A stretch of DNA of 37,527 nt from Gammaproteobacteria bacterium (GCA_022820625.1 JAJEFE010000015.1:1-37527), one strand, 5' to 3'. Counted from the first letter of the stretch, positions 8,551-17,850 are shown. Numbers and translations are program-made. The notes: generated from the letters alone by a model not told the origin.

Positions 8551-9375
8551 CTACTGATCCTGCTGCGCTTCCCGCTGCTGCAACTCGCGTACGCCGAGCG
8601 GCACCAGATCGGGATCCCTGCCGCCGAAGTCAGCCAGGTTCGTGCCCCTCTCGGGATCCGCGTACCGGGTCGCGAACCGGGCCTGATCGAGTTCGCAACC
8701 GTAGGGCAGGATCAGCGGCTCCGGACCCGCCAGGTACTCGAACTCGAAGTTTATGGGCTCCTCCAGGATCAATGGATCCTCCGTGGTCGCCACAAGGAAC
8801 AACCGGTCCCCGACCCGGGAATATCGCTCCGTGACGCGCTTGAGGGTCGATGAGGGAATTCCGCCAAAGTCCTCTATGCCATGCGGGTCGTATTGATAGC
8901 GATCGGTCACGACGACCAATTCGTCGCCTTCATACCTGCCGACGGAATGACCCTGCCAGGATGCATCATAGGGACCCGGCTCCGGATGGCCCCATCCTTG
9001 AAGCCAGACCGTTCGGATGATGTCGTCCTTTTCGTACTCCAGGATCACCCGGTCGGTGAGTTGATGAATCGCGAATCGATAGGGGTCGGCGAAAAGTGAC
9101 GGCGGTGTCGCCGGGGCGCAATCGAACTTCGGGCCGATGACCTCTTCATAGGCGTCCCACATCTTCTGACCGACCGCCGTCAACTTCAGGTCCGCCACAA
9201 TGAACGGACAGTTCGCGCCGTTGGGCGCGCAGGTCAGGGGCGAATAGCGTCCGGTCAGGTCGGGCGCCGGCGGCGGTCCCGGCGGCAGGCCCTCCTGCGC
9301 CGCACCAGGCACGGGCATCAACAGTACTGCGGCGGCGAGCCACGAGCTTGCGCCGCGCGTTTGCCATCTGTTCAT
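8551..9375 (-). CDS. Exported hypothetical protein, partner of DUF6152-like protein
   Basis: From the start at 9375 this is 274 residues with a signal peptide (about 1-26, cleavage after GAA). An in-frame start at 9408 would place extra charged residues before it. The mature chain begins with a proline-rich segment and DLTGRYSPLTC. The C-terminal half has motifs IIRTVWLQGWG, VGRYEGDELVVVT and LPYGCELDQ. These match the C-terminal half of the fused protein at 24188-25219 (FRTIHMEP, VGAWEGETLVVTT, LPYECE). I do not recognise an enzyme family. It is the first gene of a minus-strand group with the DUF6152-like and hydrolase genes, and is divergent from the gene starting at 9589, leaving a 213-base intergenic region for both promoters. 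Confidence 0.75.
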   Translation of the reverse strand: MNRWQTRGASSWLAAAVLLMPVPGAAQEGLPPGPPPAPDLTGRYSPLTCAPNGANCPFIVADLKLTAVGQKMWDAYEEVIGPKFDCAPATPPSLFADPYRFAIHQLTDRVILEYEKDDIIRTVWLQGWGHPEPGPYDASWQGHSVGRYEGDELVVVTDRYQYDPHGIEDFGGIPSSTLKRVTERYSRVGDRLFLVATTEDPLILEEPINFEFEYLAGPEPLILPYGCELDQARFATRYADPERGTNLADFGGRDPDLVPLGVRELQQREAQQDQ

Positions 9376-9588
9376 GTTCAACTCGGATGCATGCCTGCGG
9401 TTGGTCACTGTCCTCTCCGAAGTCGCCGAGCGCTCACCCGATCATATCCGATATTTTCGAGCGCGTTGCCCGCGGTGAACGATGCGTGCCGGAAGCAACC
9501 GAAAAACCGACGCGTCCGTCGATTCCGGGTTCTGGGCACCGCCGGACTGTGCAACAATTCGGCTCCGTCCAGAGAAGGATCAATTGCA

Positions 9589-10446
9589 GTGAAGCTCTGT
9601 CGATTCAACGGGACCCGGTTGGGCTGTGTTCAAGGCGGCGAGGTGTTCGACGTGACGACGGCGCTGGACGTGCTGCCGGAGGTTCGCTGGCCGTTACCGG
9701 CCCGGGGCGATCTGCTGATCCGCCATCTCGGCCCGATACGCGATCGCGTCGAGGAAGTCCTGCCCGAGGCGGCAATCGTCGACATCCACCAGGTCTCCCT
9801 CGACAGTCCAGTGGCCAATCCCACCAAGCTGATCGGCGCACCGGTCAACTACCAGACCCACATCGATGAAGCCGAGGCTGACGAAGGCATCGTATTTGAT
9901 CAGAACGTCATCAAGCCCATCAGCGAATCGCTGTGTTTCCTGAAGGCGTGCTCGTCCCTGGTGGGCCCGGGCCAGGGTGTCACGCGCAGTTTCCCGGACC
10001 GGCGCACCGACCACGAACTCGAACTTGCGGTGGTGATCGGCCGGGAAGCGCGCAGCATCGCGCGCGAGCGGGCGCTGGAATGCGTGGCCGGCTACACCAT
10101 GGGCCTGGACATGACGGTGCGGGGCGGCGAGGATCGCAGCATCCGCAAGTCCGTCGACTCCTACTCGGTGCTGGGACCCTGGCTGGCCACCGCCGACGAG
10201 ATCGAGGACCCGAACAACCTCGATCTGCGGTTGAGGCTCAACGGGGAGATCCGCCAGGACTCCAACACCCGGCACCTGATATACGATGTGCAGACGTTGA
10301 TCTCGAAGTGCTCGGAGTTCTACACGCTTCTGCCGGGCGATGTGATCTACACCGGCACGCCGGCCGGCGTCGGACCCGTCAAGCCGGGGGACGTCCTGGA
10401 GTGCGAAATCGAGGCAATCGGCACCATGCGCGTACCGGTGCGCTGA
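9589..10446 (+). CDS. Fumarylacetoacetate-hydrolase-family enzyme (possible fumarylpyruvate hydrolase)
   Basis: This 285-residue enzyme belongs to the fumarylacetoacetate hydrolase family, which cleaves C-C bonds in 2-oxo or 1,3-dioxo acids using a divalent metal. The start is GTG at 9589, with GAAGGA at about 9574-9579; longer in-frame starts give a poor arginine-rich leader. Metal ligands visible are E143 and E145 (DHELELAVVIG) and D174 (TMGLDMTVR). The C-terminal GDVIYTGTPAGVGP motif is typical. A gentisate 1,2-dioxygenase gene starts 44 bases downstream, so the likely substrate is the gentisate-pathway product maleylpyruvate or fumarylpyruvate. No maleylpyruvate isomerase is nearby. The substrate is inferred from context. 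Confidence 0.87.
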   Translation: MKLCRFNGTRLGCVQGGEVFDVTTALDVLPEVRWPLPARGDLLIRHLGPIRDRVEEVLPEAAIVDIHQVSLDSPVANPTKLIGAPVNYQTHIDEAEADEGIVFDQNVIKPISESLCFLKACSSLVGPGQGVTRSFPDRRTDHELELAVVIGREARSIARERALECVAGYTMGLDMTVRGGEDRSIRKSVDSYSVLGPWLATADEIEDPNNLDLRLRLNGEIRQDSNTRHLIYDVQTLISKCSEFYTLLPGDVIYTGTPAGVGPVKPGDVLECEIEAIGTMRVPVR

Positions 10447-10490
10447 CCTGGGGAGATCGGATTTGTAACCCGATTCCGGAGAGGGGTTCC

Positions 10491-11570
10491 ATGGCAACGA
10501 AACTCAATCCGAGGCAGGTTCACGTTGACGCGGCGGAACTGAAGGAGTCCTGTCCGGATTTCTACCGCGATGTGCAGGGCACGCAACTCTGGCCGCTGTG
10601 GGAAGAGATGAACCAGTTCGCCAACCGGACCGAGCCCGGCCCGGGGATGGCGCCGGCGCTCTGGCGGTACAGCGACGTACGGCCGCTGGTGATGCGAAGC
10701 GGGGAACTCATCTCGGCGGAGGAAGCGGAGCGTCGCGTGCTGGCGCTGATGAACCCGGGGCTCAAGCCCAACATGGCGGTGACGCCGACGATCTACGCCG
10801 GCTACCAGCTCGTCATGCCCGGCGAGGTGGCGCCCTCGCATCGCCACAGCCCCGCAGCGTTCCGGTTCATTCTCGAGGGCGGCGGCGCGTACACCGCCGT
10901 GAACGGCGAGCGCACCTACATGTATCCGGGGGACTTCGTGGTCACGCCGTCAAGAACATGGCACGACCACGGCAACGAAACCGACGAGCCGATGATCTGG
11001 CTGGACGGGCTGGACTGGCCCCTCACCGACAAGCTCGGCCTGACGTATTTCGAAGCTTATCCCGGATTCCAGCATCCCGAAACGAGGCCGCCCGGCGATT
11101 CGTCGGTGCGTTACGGGATGGGGATCGTGCCTCTTGAGCACGAACACCAGGCCCCCTACACACCCGTCGTCAATTACACCTACGAACGAACCCGGGAGGC
11201 GCTTGCGGCCATGAGCGAATCCAGCGATCCGGACCCATGCCATGGAGTAAAAACCCGGTACACCAATCCGCTCACCGGAGACGACGCCATACCCACGTTG
11301 TCGGCTTTCCTCCAGCTATTGCCGGCCGGATTCACCGGGGCGCCCTGTCGGCAGACCGACGCCTGCGTCTATTCGGTGGTTGAAGGCTCCGGGCGCACCG
11401 AAGTGGGCGACGTCGTGCTGAAATGGGGACCGAAGGATACGTTTGCGGTGCCCATCTGGGCCCGGCACCGTCACATCGCAGGGGATGACGACGTGGTGTT
11501 GTTCAGCTTCTCCGATCGCGGGTTGCAGGAGAAACTCGGGCTCTGGCGGGAGCAACAGCCCGAGAGGTGA
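10491..11570 (+). CDS. Gentisate 1,2-dioxygenase (bicupin)
   Basis: This 359-residue protein matches gentisate 1,2-dioxygenase, a bicupin non-haem Fe(II) enzyme that opens the ring of 2,5-dihydroxybenzoate to maleylpyruvate. The N-terminal cupin shows the metal-binding histidines H117 and H119 (SHRHSPAAFRFILEG) and H158/H160 (WHDHGN). A second, degenerate cupin fills the C-terminal half. The start at 10491 is preceded by GGAGAGGGG at about 10478-10486. It is the second gene of a two-gene unit with the FAH-family hydrolase, which explains how its product could be processed. Related salicylate or 1-hydroxy-2-naphthoate dioxygenases share this fold, so the exact substrate is probable rather than proven. 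Confidence 0.88.
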   Translation: MATKLNPRQVHVDAAELKESCPDFYRDVQGTQLWPLWEEMNQFANRTEPGPGMAPALWRYSDVRPLVMRSGELISAEEAERRVLALMNPGLKPNMAVTPTIYAGYQLVMPGEVAPSHRHSPAAFRFILEGGGAYTAVNGERTYMYPGDFVVTPSRTWHDHGNETDEPMIWLDGLDWPLTDKLGLTYFEAYPGFQHPETRPPGDSSVRYGMGIVPLEHEHQAPYTPVVNYTYERTREALAAMSESSDPDPCHGVKTRYTNPLTGDDAIPTLSAFLQLLPAGFTGAPCRQTDACVYSVVEGSGRTEVGDVVLKWGPKDTFAVPIWARHRHIAGDDDVVLFSFSDRGLQEKLGLWREQQPER

Positions 11571-11577
11571 TCGCGCA

Positions 11578-11720
11578 AGGGGTGCGTGCGGACAGCCCTT
11601 GTTCGCGTCGTGTGCGCGGCGCGGGGCCATGGACGGCCAGGAGCGCCGCGCGTCGATCGTAGCCCGCCAAGGATGGCGGGCTACGTTAAGCGCACAGGGG
11701 CTGTCCGTACTCGCACTCGC
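11578..11720. repeat. Structured interspersed repeat, copy 2 (complete)
   Basis: This copy sits in the 347-base gap between gentisate dioxygenase and the next gene. An outer stem pairs 11589-11606 with 11690-11707 (16 of 18 Watson-Crick pairs plus one G-T). Inside are two hairpins, one with the GCGCGGCGC/GCGCCGCGC stem (about 11614-11649) and one with AGCCCGCC/GGCGGGCT (about 11661-11682). The core matches copies 1 and 3, while the outer arms differ in sequence. Apart from this element and the ribosome site near 11905, I see nothing in 11721-11917. Confidence 0.82.
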
Positions 11721-11917
11721 GGCAGCGTGGCAACAAACCCAAAATAATCCACGGTCACTCGCAAACACCTTCCCGAAAGCCTCAAACCCACGATCTTTCG
11801 AGCTCCGGCCAAGTATCCAACCTGCTCAACGAAAATTGTCAGACCGCCGAAAGAACAGCGCCCCTCCGATGCTAGTATGACGGGCGCACGAAGCCTTGAA
11901 TCTTGGGAGTTTCTGCA

Positions 11918-14329
11918 ATGGCCTATGACTTGATCGGCAACGATTTCGTACCGCCCGACGTTCGCGCCAAGGTCACCGGAAGCGCCAGATACGCCGAGGA
12001 CTTCCGCGCCGAGGGCATGGTCTTCGCCAAGCTGCTGACCAGCCCCATGCCCCACGCCAGGATCAACGGCATCGACGCGTCGCAAGCCCTCGCCATGGAA
12101 GGTGTATTCGGCATTCTGACGGCCGAAGACGAGGGCGCGGGCACGCTGCTCACCAACGAACCGCTGTATGTCGGCCACCCGATCCTCGCCGTGGCCGCCG
12201 TGGACGAACGCACCGCCCAGGACGCCATCGACGCCATCAGGCTCGACGCCGAACCGCTCGAATTTGTCGTCGACCCCCTTGAGAGCCTCTACCCCGGCGG
12301 ACCCAACGCGGGCCGCGACGGAACGAACGCGTCCTCCGGACGCGGCATGGGCGGCATGGGCGGCGGCGGCCCCGGTCGGACGCTGAAGTGGATGGCGCGG
12401 GATTTCGCCGTCGCAGACGGCCAGCTACCTATGGGCGAACCCTCCCAGGAGTGGTCCTTCGGCGACCTGGAGGCGGGCTTCGCCGAGGCCAGCCTGGTCC
12501 TGGAGGAGACCTTCGTCACCCAGGGCAACTCGCACCATTCAATGGAACCCCGGACCACCATGTCCTACTGGGACAACGGCAAGTGCTACGTGCACACCGG
12601 CTGCCAGAGCCACACTGCGGCACTGGGCGGAATCTCCCGGCAGTGCGGCGTCGGCGTCGAGGATATCGTGCTGGTCAACGAGTACTGCGGCGGCGGCTTC
12701 GGTTCCAAGTCCGGCGGTTCGATCACCGTTGGCATCACCGCGCTGCTGTCGAGGAAAATCGGCCGCCCTGTCATGCTGCGCATCAGCCGCCACGAAGAGT
12801 ACTACTTCGGCTCGGCCCGTGGCGGCTTCCAGGGTCGTATCCGGCTCGGTTTCAGGGACGACGGCCGCATCACCGCCGCGGACCTGTACCTGGTTCAGGA
12901 TGGCGGCTCGGGCGGCGGTTTCCCCGACGCCAATTCCGCCGGCGGCGCCGTATCGATCATCTACCAGCCGCTGTCGATGCGCTATCGCGGCATCACCATC
13001 GTCACCAACTCGACCCCGAGGGGCGCCCAGCGCGGACCGGGACAGAACCAGATCGCGGCCGCCGTGGAACCGATCATCGACAAGGCCGCGCGGGAACTGG
13101 GGCTCGACCGGCTGGCCATTCGCCGCATCAACGCGCCCGACTCTTCCGGCACCGTCGGCTCCCAGCAGGGGCCGCTCACCAGCGCCTACATGGCCGAGGC
13201 CCTCGACCAGGGCGCCGAGCAGTTCGACTGGGCCGCCCGCAGCCGGCGCAGCGGCGAGCGGCAGGGCCCGAAAGCCTACGGCGTCGGCATCGGGCAGGCG
13301 TACCATTCCGCGGGCCGCAGCGGATACGACGGCCTGGTGGTGCTGACACCCGAAGGCAAGCTGCACCTGCACAGCGGGGTCGGCAACCTGGGCACCTATT
13401 CCTACGCGGCCACCACGCGCCCGGCCGCCGAAGTGCTGCGCTGCGACTGGGAGAACTGCGTGATCGAGCACGGCATCAGCACCCGGCACCTGCCCAGCGC
13501 GTCGGCGCAGAACGGCAGCAACACCTCCTACACCATGACCCGGACCAACTACGTGGCGGCCCTGGATGCGTTGCAGAAACTCAAGGAAATCGCCGCGATG
13601 GACCTGGGCGGCGAGCCGGCCGACTACGATGTCGGCGACCACCGGGTTTTTGCGACCGCAGACCCGGAGCGCTTCATCACTTACCAGCAGGCGGCCCAGC
13701 GCGCTATCGAGCTCGGCGGCAGGTACTCCGGAGCCGAAGCCCCGGAGGATATCGCCGACGTGACCCGGGCGGCCGTGGCCGGTGTGGCCGGCACCGGGCT
13801 GGTGGGCGTCGCCAGGGACAACCTCCCCAGGGACGGCGATGTCCCGGCCCTGTCCGTGGGATTCGCCGAGGTCGAAGTGGACCTGGAGACCGGCAAGGTG
13901 GAGATCCTCGACTATGTGGGCGTAGCGGATTGCGGCACCGTGCTGCATCCCCAGGGACTGGCTCAGCAGGTCAAGGGCGGCGGCGTCTGGGGCATGAGCT
14001 TCGCGCTGCACGAGCGCCAGATCTATGACACGCAGAACGGCCTGCCCGGCAATGTCGGGCTTCTCGGTTGCAAGCCTTCCGGTTACCTGGACGTGCCGTC
14101 GGTCATGGCGTGGAGCGCCACGGACATCGCCGATCCGCAGAATCCTGTCGGGGTGCGGGGCATCGGCGAGCCGCCCATGGGCGCTGCATCGGCTGCGGTG
14201 CTGTCGGCCATCTCCGACGCGCTCGGCGGGCACCTGTTCAACCGCGTTCCGGTGGTGCCGGACATGATCGTCAACCACGTCGCCGGACAACCGCAATCCC
14301 ACGGTCCCCTCGACGTGCAAACCGCCTGA
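11918..14329 (+). CDS. Molybdopterin-binding large subunit, xanthine dehydrogenase/aldehyde oxidase family
   Basis: This 803-residue protein is the molybdenum-cofactor subunit of the xanthine oxidase family (CoxL/IorB/XdhB-like), which hydroxylates aldehydes or N-heterocycles. It opens with VRAKVTGSARYAEDF, the usual N-terminal motif, and carries YCGGGFGSKSG, PRGAQRGPGQNQ and the active-site glutamate E751 in VRGIGEPPMGAA. ATG at 11918 has GGGAG at 11905-11909. There is no signal peptide. A short Gly/Met-rich insert lies at residues about 142-152. The [2Fe-2S] and FAD subunits that normally accompany it are not next to it. A phoD-like gene starts 13 bases after its stop. The substrate cannot be told from sequence. 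Confidence 0.87.
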   Translation: MAYDLIGNDFVPPDVRAKVTGSARYAEDFRAEGMVFAKLLTSPMPHARINGIDASQALAMEGVFGILTAEDEGAGTLLTNEPLYVGHPILAVAAVDERTAQDAIDAIRLDAEPLEFVVDPLESLYPGGPNAGRDGTNASSGRGMGGMGGGGPGRTLKWMARDFAVADGQLPMGEPSQEWSFGDLEAGFAEASLVLEETFVTQGNSHHSMEPRTTMSYWDNGKCYVHTGCQSHTAALGGISRQCGVGVEDIVLVNEYCGGGFGSKSGGSITVGITALLSRKIGRPVMLRISRHEEYYFGSARGGFQGRIRLGFRDDGRITAADLYLVQDGGSGGGFPDANSAGGAVSIIYQPLSMRYRGITIVTNSTPRGAQRGPGQNQIAAAVEPIIDKAARELGLDRLAIRRINAPDSSGTVGSQQGPLTSAYMAEALDQGAEQFDWAARSRRSGERQGPKAYGVGIGQAYHSAGRSGYDGLVVLTPEGKLHLHSGVGNLGTYSYAATTRPAAEVLRCDWENCVIEHGISTRHLPSASAQNGSNTSYTMTRTNYVAALDALQKLKEIAAMDLGGEPADYDVGDHRVFATADPERFITYQQAAQRAIELGGRYSGAEAPEDIADVTRAAVAGVAGTGLVGVARDNLPRDGDVPALSVGFAEVEVDLETGKVEILDYVGVADCGTVLHPQGLAQQVKGGGVWGMSFALHERQIYDTQNGLPGNVGLLGCKPSGYLDVPSVMAWSATDIADPQNPVGVRGIGEPPMGAASAAVLSAISDALGGHLFNRVPVVPDMIVNHVAGQPQSHGPLDVQTA

Positions 14330-14342
14330 GGGAGCGTAATCC

Positions 14343-16499
14343 GTGACCACGCAGAGACGAGACTTTCTCAAGTACTCGGCCAGTGCGCTGGCGGGCTTCC
14401 TTGTGCTGCCGGCGTCCCGGCGCAGCTTCGCCCAGACGGTGGAGCCGGCCGCATCGGACCGCATCGCCTTTCCCCAGGGCGTGGCGTCGGCGGACCCGCA
14501 ACCCGACGCCGTGCTGCTTTGGGGTCGGGTCGAGCCGCTGGCAGGCGAAACCGATCCAGAAGCGGTGGTCCAGGTCAGCCGCTCCCCCGAGTTCGGAGAA
14601 CTGGTGCTGGAAGAGACGCTGACCGCCTCGCCCGACAGCGACTACACCATGCGCATCCTGGTCCGCGACCTGGAACCCGATACCACCTACTACTATCGGT
14701 TCATCGCCGCCGATGGCGCCACAAGCCGCCTGGGCCGCACCTGGACCGCACCACCCGTGGATGCCCGGCGGCCCGTGAGCATCGCCTTCGTGTCCTGCCA
14801 GAGCTGGCCGCCGAACGAACACGGCGTGTACCAGCGACTGATCCGAGACGAGCGGGCGAGCGGCGAGCGGGGCGTCGATCTGATCCTGCATCTGGGCGAT
14901 TACGTTTACGGCCTCCCGGCCGATCCCGAAGAATCTTTCGGTCCGCCAAGCCTTGCAGACAGCGAATCTGCGGAGGGGGTTGCGCCAGCCGCTCCGGCCG
15001 GAATGGGCATGGCGGGCATGGGAATGGGCGGTCCACCGACAGGCGGCGACGGCCCCCCCGATCCGGAGGATTTCGACCTGTACCTGGCCGAACACCGGCG
15101 CATCTACAGGGGCTACCTTGAGGATTCGGACCTCCAGCAAGCGCGGGCAATGTACCCGTTCGTCGCCGTCTGGGACGACCACGAGTTCGGCAACGATGTC
15201 TGGCAGAGCTACAGCGGCGGCCGTTCCAATCCCAAGAAACGGACCGCGGCAACCCAGGCATGGTTCGAGTTCGTCCCGCAGATTCTGTCCGACAGCCTCA
15301 GCATGGCGGGCGTCCCCAACGAGGCGCGGGACTACGAACAGCCCACAGCGGTAGACAACGCGCCCATGCGCGACTTCGGCGACGGCTTCCTCTCCATGGA
15401 GCCCAACAACCTGGCGGCGATCCATTCCCAGACCTGCTACCGGACGGTTCGCTGGGGCGCCCACGTGGACCTTCTGGTTACAGACAACCGCTCCTACCGG
15501 GGACCCAGCGCCCACCCGGGCTATTCGGCCCGGGATGTCGAGGACGAACGGAGTTCCGTCAGCGTCTTCACCAGCTTCAGCCTCTTTGACGGCAACTTGC
15601 TGAACACTCTGGCCCAGGGCCGCGACGCCAACGGCGGCAATCCGCCGGAAACCGTCGTCATCAACGGCGAGACGGTGCCGAACCCGCGACGCAACGATCC
15701 TTCCGTATCGATGCTGGGTATCCCCCAGAAGCAGTGGTTCAAGGATGCGCTGGCCGCAAGCCAGGCCACCTGGAAGGTGTGGGCCAACGCCGAACCCGTG
15801 ATGGGTTTCCGCTTCGACACGAACCGCATCAACCCGGAAGCCGGCAACGGCTTCCTCTGGACCGACAGCTGGGACGGCTTCCCCAACGAGCGCGAGGAAC
15901 TGATGCAGTTCATCCGCGAGAACGGCATCGCCAACGTGGTCTCCCTCAGCGGCGACCGGCACGCCCACTACGCCGGCCTGGTCGCAGAAAACTACGAAGC
16001 GGAAACGCCCCGCTACGTGATTCCGGATTTCACCTGCGCGGCGATCTCGGCCTTCGAGCGCGGTCCGTTCCTGGAACGGGCGATGGGTGCTTTCGGCCTT
16101 TCTCACCTGGGCATGTACGGACGCCAGCGCGCCGACGGCGCCGAAGAGCGTGTTTGCAATCTGAACCTGACCATGCGCAAGGGCGCCAGGGCCGCGCAAA
16201 CCATGTACGAAACCAATGATCTCGGCCAGGCGCTGGCCACGGCCGCAGACTCGCCCAATCCCCATCTCGCCTACGCCGACAACGACATCCACGGCTACTG
16301 CGTCGCCACCTTCGACGCCGATAGCTGCGACGTGACCTTCGTCTCCGTGGCGCGACCCGTGTGGGATCCGCAAGTTTATCCCGAAGGCCCGCCCGTGCTA
16401 CGCGCCGTGGGGTACCGCGTGGATGCCTGGGAAGGCGGCGAGGAACCGAAGCTGGTGCGCACCTTTACCCGCGGCGAACGCGTATTCGGCGAAACCTGA
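14343..16499 (+). CDS. phoD: PhoD-like phosphodiesterase/alkaline phosphatase, Tat-exported
   Basis: This 718-residue protein belongs to the PhoD family of Ca/Fe-dependent phosphomonoesterases or phosphodiesterases. The GTG start at 14343 has GGGAG just upstream. The N-terminus bears a twin-arginine signal (RRDFLK at residues 5-10, cleavage near residue 30), so it is folded before export. A PhoD N-terminal beta domain (about 40-140) precedes the metallophosphatase domain, with SFVSCQ-type, HLGDYVYG, WDDHEFGND and LSGDRHAHYAG metal-site motifs. An unusual Gly/Met-rich insert (about 219-233) lies between the second and third motifs. It is 13 bases behind the molybdopterin subunit and probably cotranscribed, though no functional link is evident. 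Confidence 0.87.
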   Translation: MTTQRRDFLKYSASALAGFLVLPASRRSFAQTVEPAASDRIAFPQGVASADPQPDAVLLWGRVEPLAGETDPEAVVQVSRSPEFGELVLEETLTASPDSDYTMRILVRDLEPDTTYYYRFIAADGATSRLGRTWTAPPVDARRPVSIAFVSCQSWPPNEHGVYQRLIRDERASGERGVDLILHLGDYVYGLPADPEESFGPPSLADSESAEGVAPAAPAGMGMAGMGMGGPPTGGDGPPDPEDFDLYLAEHRRIYRGYLEDSDLQQARAMYPFVAVWDDHEFGNDVWQSYSGGRSNPKKRTAATQAWFEFVPQILSDSLSMAGVPNEARDYEQPTAVDNAPMRDFGDGFLSMEPNNLAAIHSQTCYRTVRWGAHVDLLVTDNRSYRGPSAHPGYSARDVEDERSSVSVFTSFSLFDGNLLNTLAQGRDANGGNPPETVVINGETVPNPRRNDPSVSMLGIPQKQWFKDALAASQATWKVWANAEPVMGFRFDTNRINPEAGNGFLWTDSWDGFPNEREELMQFIRENGIANVVSLSGDRHAHYAGLVAENYEAETPRYVIPDFTCAAISAFERGPFLERAMGAFGLSHLGMYGRQRADGAEERVCNLNLTMRKGARAAQTMYETNDLGQALATAADSPNPHLAYADNDIHGYCVATFDADSCDVTFVSVARPVWDPQVYPEGPPVLRAVGYRVDAWEGGEEPKLVRTFTRGERVFGET

Positions 16500-16503
16500 T
16501 CCT

Positions 16504-16547
16504 GGGAGACGGCGGCCGGAACCGACCCCCGGCCACATTGGTCTCCC
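16504..16547. terminator. Nested hairpin between convergent phoD and hipA
   Basis: GGGAGAC at 16504-16510 pairs with GTCTCCC at 16541-16547, enclosing GGCCGG (16514-16519) paired with CCGGCC (16529-16534). It lies between two convergent stop codons, so it could end transcription from both sides. No T-run follows, so rho-independent action is uncertain. Confidence 0.45.
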
Positions 16548-16575
16548 CGCTCAGCAATGCCCGAGCTGTGTGGCT

Positions 16576-17850
16576 TCACGCGAGGTGTACAGTGCGGGCG
16601 CAGCGGTTCGCCCGAGCGGCGACCGTATCCGCCAACCCCGACAACGCCGCGTCGTCCAACGCCCCGCCCTGCAGCGCACACGCGACTTCACGCGCTCTCG
16701 ACTCCACTACAGCGCTTATTTCGGCGACACGCCGGTACACAAGCGGTCGGCCAAGACCCGCGCCACCGGCGAAGGATTCCCAGGCCCGGGAGTCCATTTC
16801 CTCAAGCGTGGCGCGCTTGCCGATCTTCATCGCCAGGCGAGGCGACAGTTCCGGATAGATGACCGTGGTCAACAGGTCGTAGAGCGGCGCGAGGCAGGTG
16901 CCGGCATCGGCATGGAGGAGGGAAAAATTCTTGCCGTGGGCGTCCGCGTTGCCCGCAATCAGGTTGAATATCACGGCATCGAGCAGCTTGAGAATATCCA
17001 ACGCGGGGCGGGCCGCAACCCGCCGCAGGAGCGCGAAGCAGTCGCGGAGCGCGGGACCCCCTTCGCCGGCGTACTTGCGTTGGGGCCAGATGCCCAATGC
17101 CTGGCAAAAGTCTTCCTGGTGGATGCGGCGTATACCGCCGTTCGCGCCGGGCGCGCGGTCGTAGCGTTCGACGAGCAGGAACTTGCGGCGATGAACCGCG
17201 CGAGCCTCCACCGGCGCCGCAAGAAGCCCGATGCGCCCGGCAAGGCGCATGATAAAGGTCTCGTTTTCCACAGTGTCCGGGAAACGGGTTATCGGCGGCT
17301 TGAGTATGTGGGTCGTGGCCTGCCCGGGGACGGGCAATGCAATTTCGCCGTTGACAAGCACTACCGGCAACTTGGACTGCGCCCCGGCCAGCGACAGCCT
17401 GAGACCCTCCTCGTCCGCGAGCAGGGGGCGCACCGGCAGCGCATCGAGCACCGCGGCAAGTTTCTCCGGTTCAAGCGGTTGCGGTTTTGCGCCGGCCGGG
17501 GGCGATAGCGGCACTGCAGGCGCGACGCCCGGCGGCAGCAGTTGAATCGCACCGGCAACGTCGCCGCCGAGCCGGTCGAGAAGCGCGAAGTCGTTGCCCC
17601 TGGAGACCCCGAGCAGGCGCGCCACGGCATCGCGCTGACCTTCCTCGGGCAGCAACCCGCTGAAGAAGGGGCCGCACTCGCGGCGCGAGAACGGCTCCGC
17701 GCGCTTGGGCAACGACACCGATAGCGGAGGAGCAGCATCGCCGGCTTCCAACCACTCCGGTACATAGACAAACCCGAGCTCACCGTGGCGATTCTGACTG
17801 AGCCGGCCGGCCAGCCGCTCATCCCACCAGACGTTGAGAATCCTGCTCAC
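16576..17850 (-). CDS. hipA: HipA-family serine/threonine kinase toxin
   Basis: This 424-residue protein is a HipA kinase, the toxin of HipBA modules, which phosphorylates a translation factor such as glutamyl-tRNA synthetase in characterised members. Recognisable parts are the N-terminal subdomain (residues about 1-110), the SLAGAQSKLP loop with S153 matching the usual autophosphorylated serine region, the ATP lysine near HILKPP, the catalytic loop NADAHGKNFS with D303, and LAPLYDLL with D325 as the metal aspartate. All key residues look intact. It overlaps the upstream hipB gene by four bases (17847-17850), implying coupled translation. The actual target in this organism is unknown. Confidence 0.92.
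   Translation of the reverse strand: MSRILNVWWDERLAGRLSQNRHGELGFVYVPEWLEAGDAAPPLSVSLPKRAEPFSRRECGPFFSGLLPEEGQRDAVARLLGVSRGNDFALLDRLGGDVAGAIQLLPPGVAPAVPLSPPAGAKPQPLEPEKLAAVLDALPVRPLLADEEGLRLSLAGAQSKLPVVLVNGEIALPVPGQATTHILKPPITRFPDTVENETFIMRLAGRIGLLAAPVEARAVHRRKFLLVERYDRAPGANGGIRRIHQEDFCQALGIWPQRKYAGEGGPALRDCFALLRRVAARPALDILKLLDAVIFNLIAGNADAHGKNFSLLHADAGTCLAPLYDLLTTVIYPELSPRLAMKIGKRATLEEMDSRAWESFAGGAGLGRPLVYRRVAEISAVVESRAREVACALQGGALDDAALSGLADTVAARANRCARTVHLA

Noticed and set aside
9361..9588. Longer N-terminus for the FAH-family enzyme
   Set aside because: The extra residues are arginine-rich and non-conserved, overlap the divergent promoter region and lack a ribosome site.
14271..16373. A 700-codon open frame on the minus strand opposite phoD
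   Set aside because: It is the antisense shadow of a well-supported PhoD gene in high-GC DNA; its protein has no recognisable motif. The same applies to 12539-14464 and 4979-6409 on the minus strand and 18872-20086 and 20209-21264 on the plus strand.
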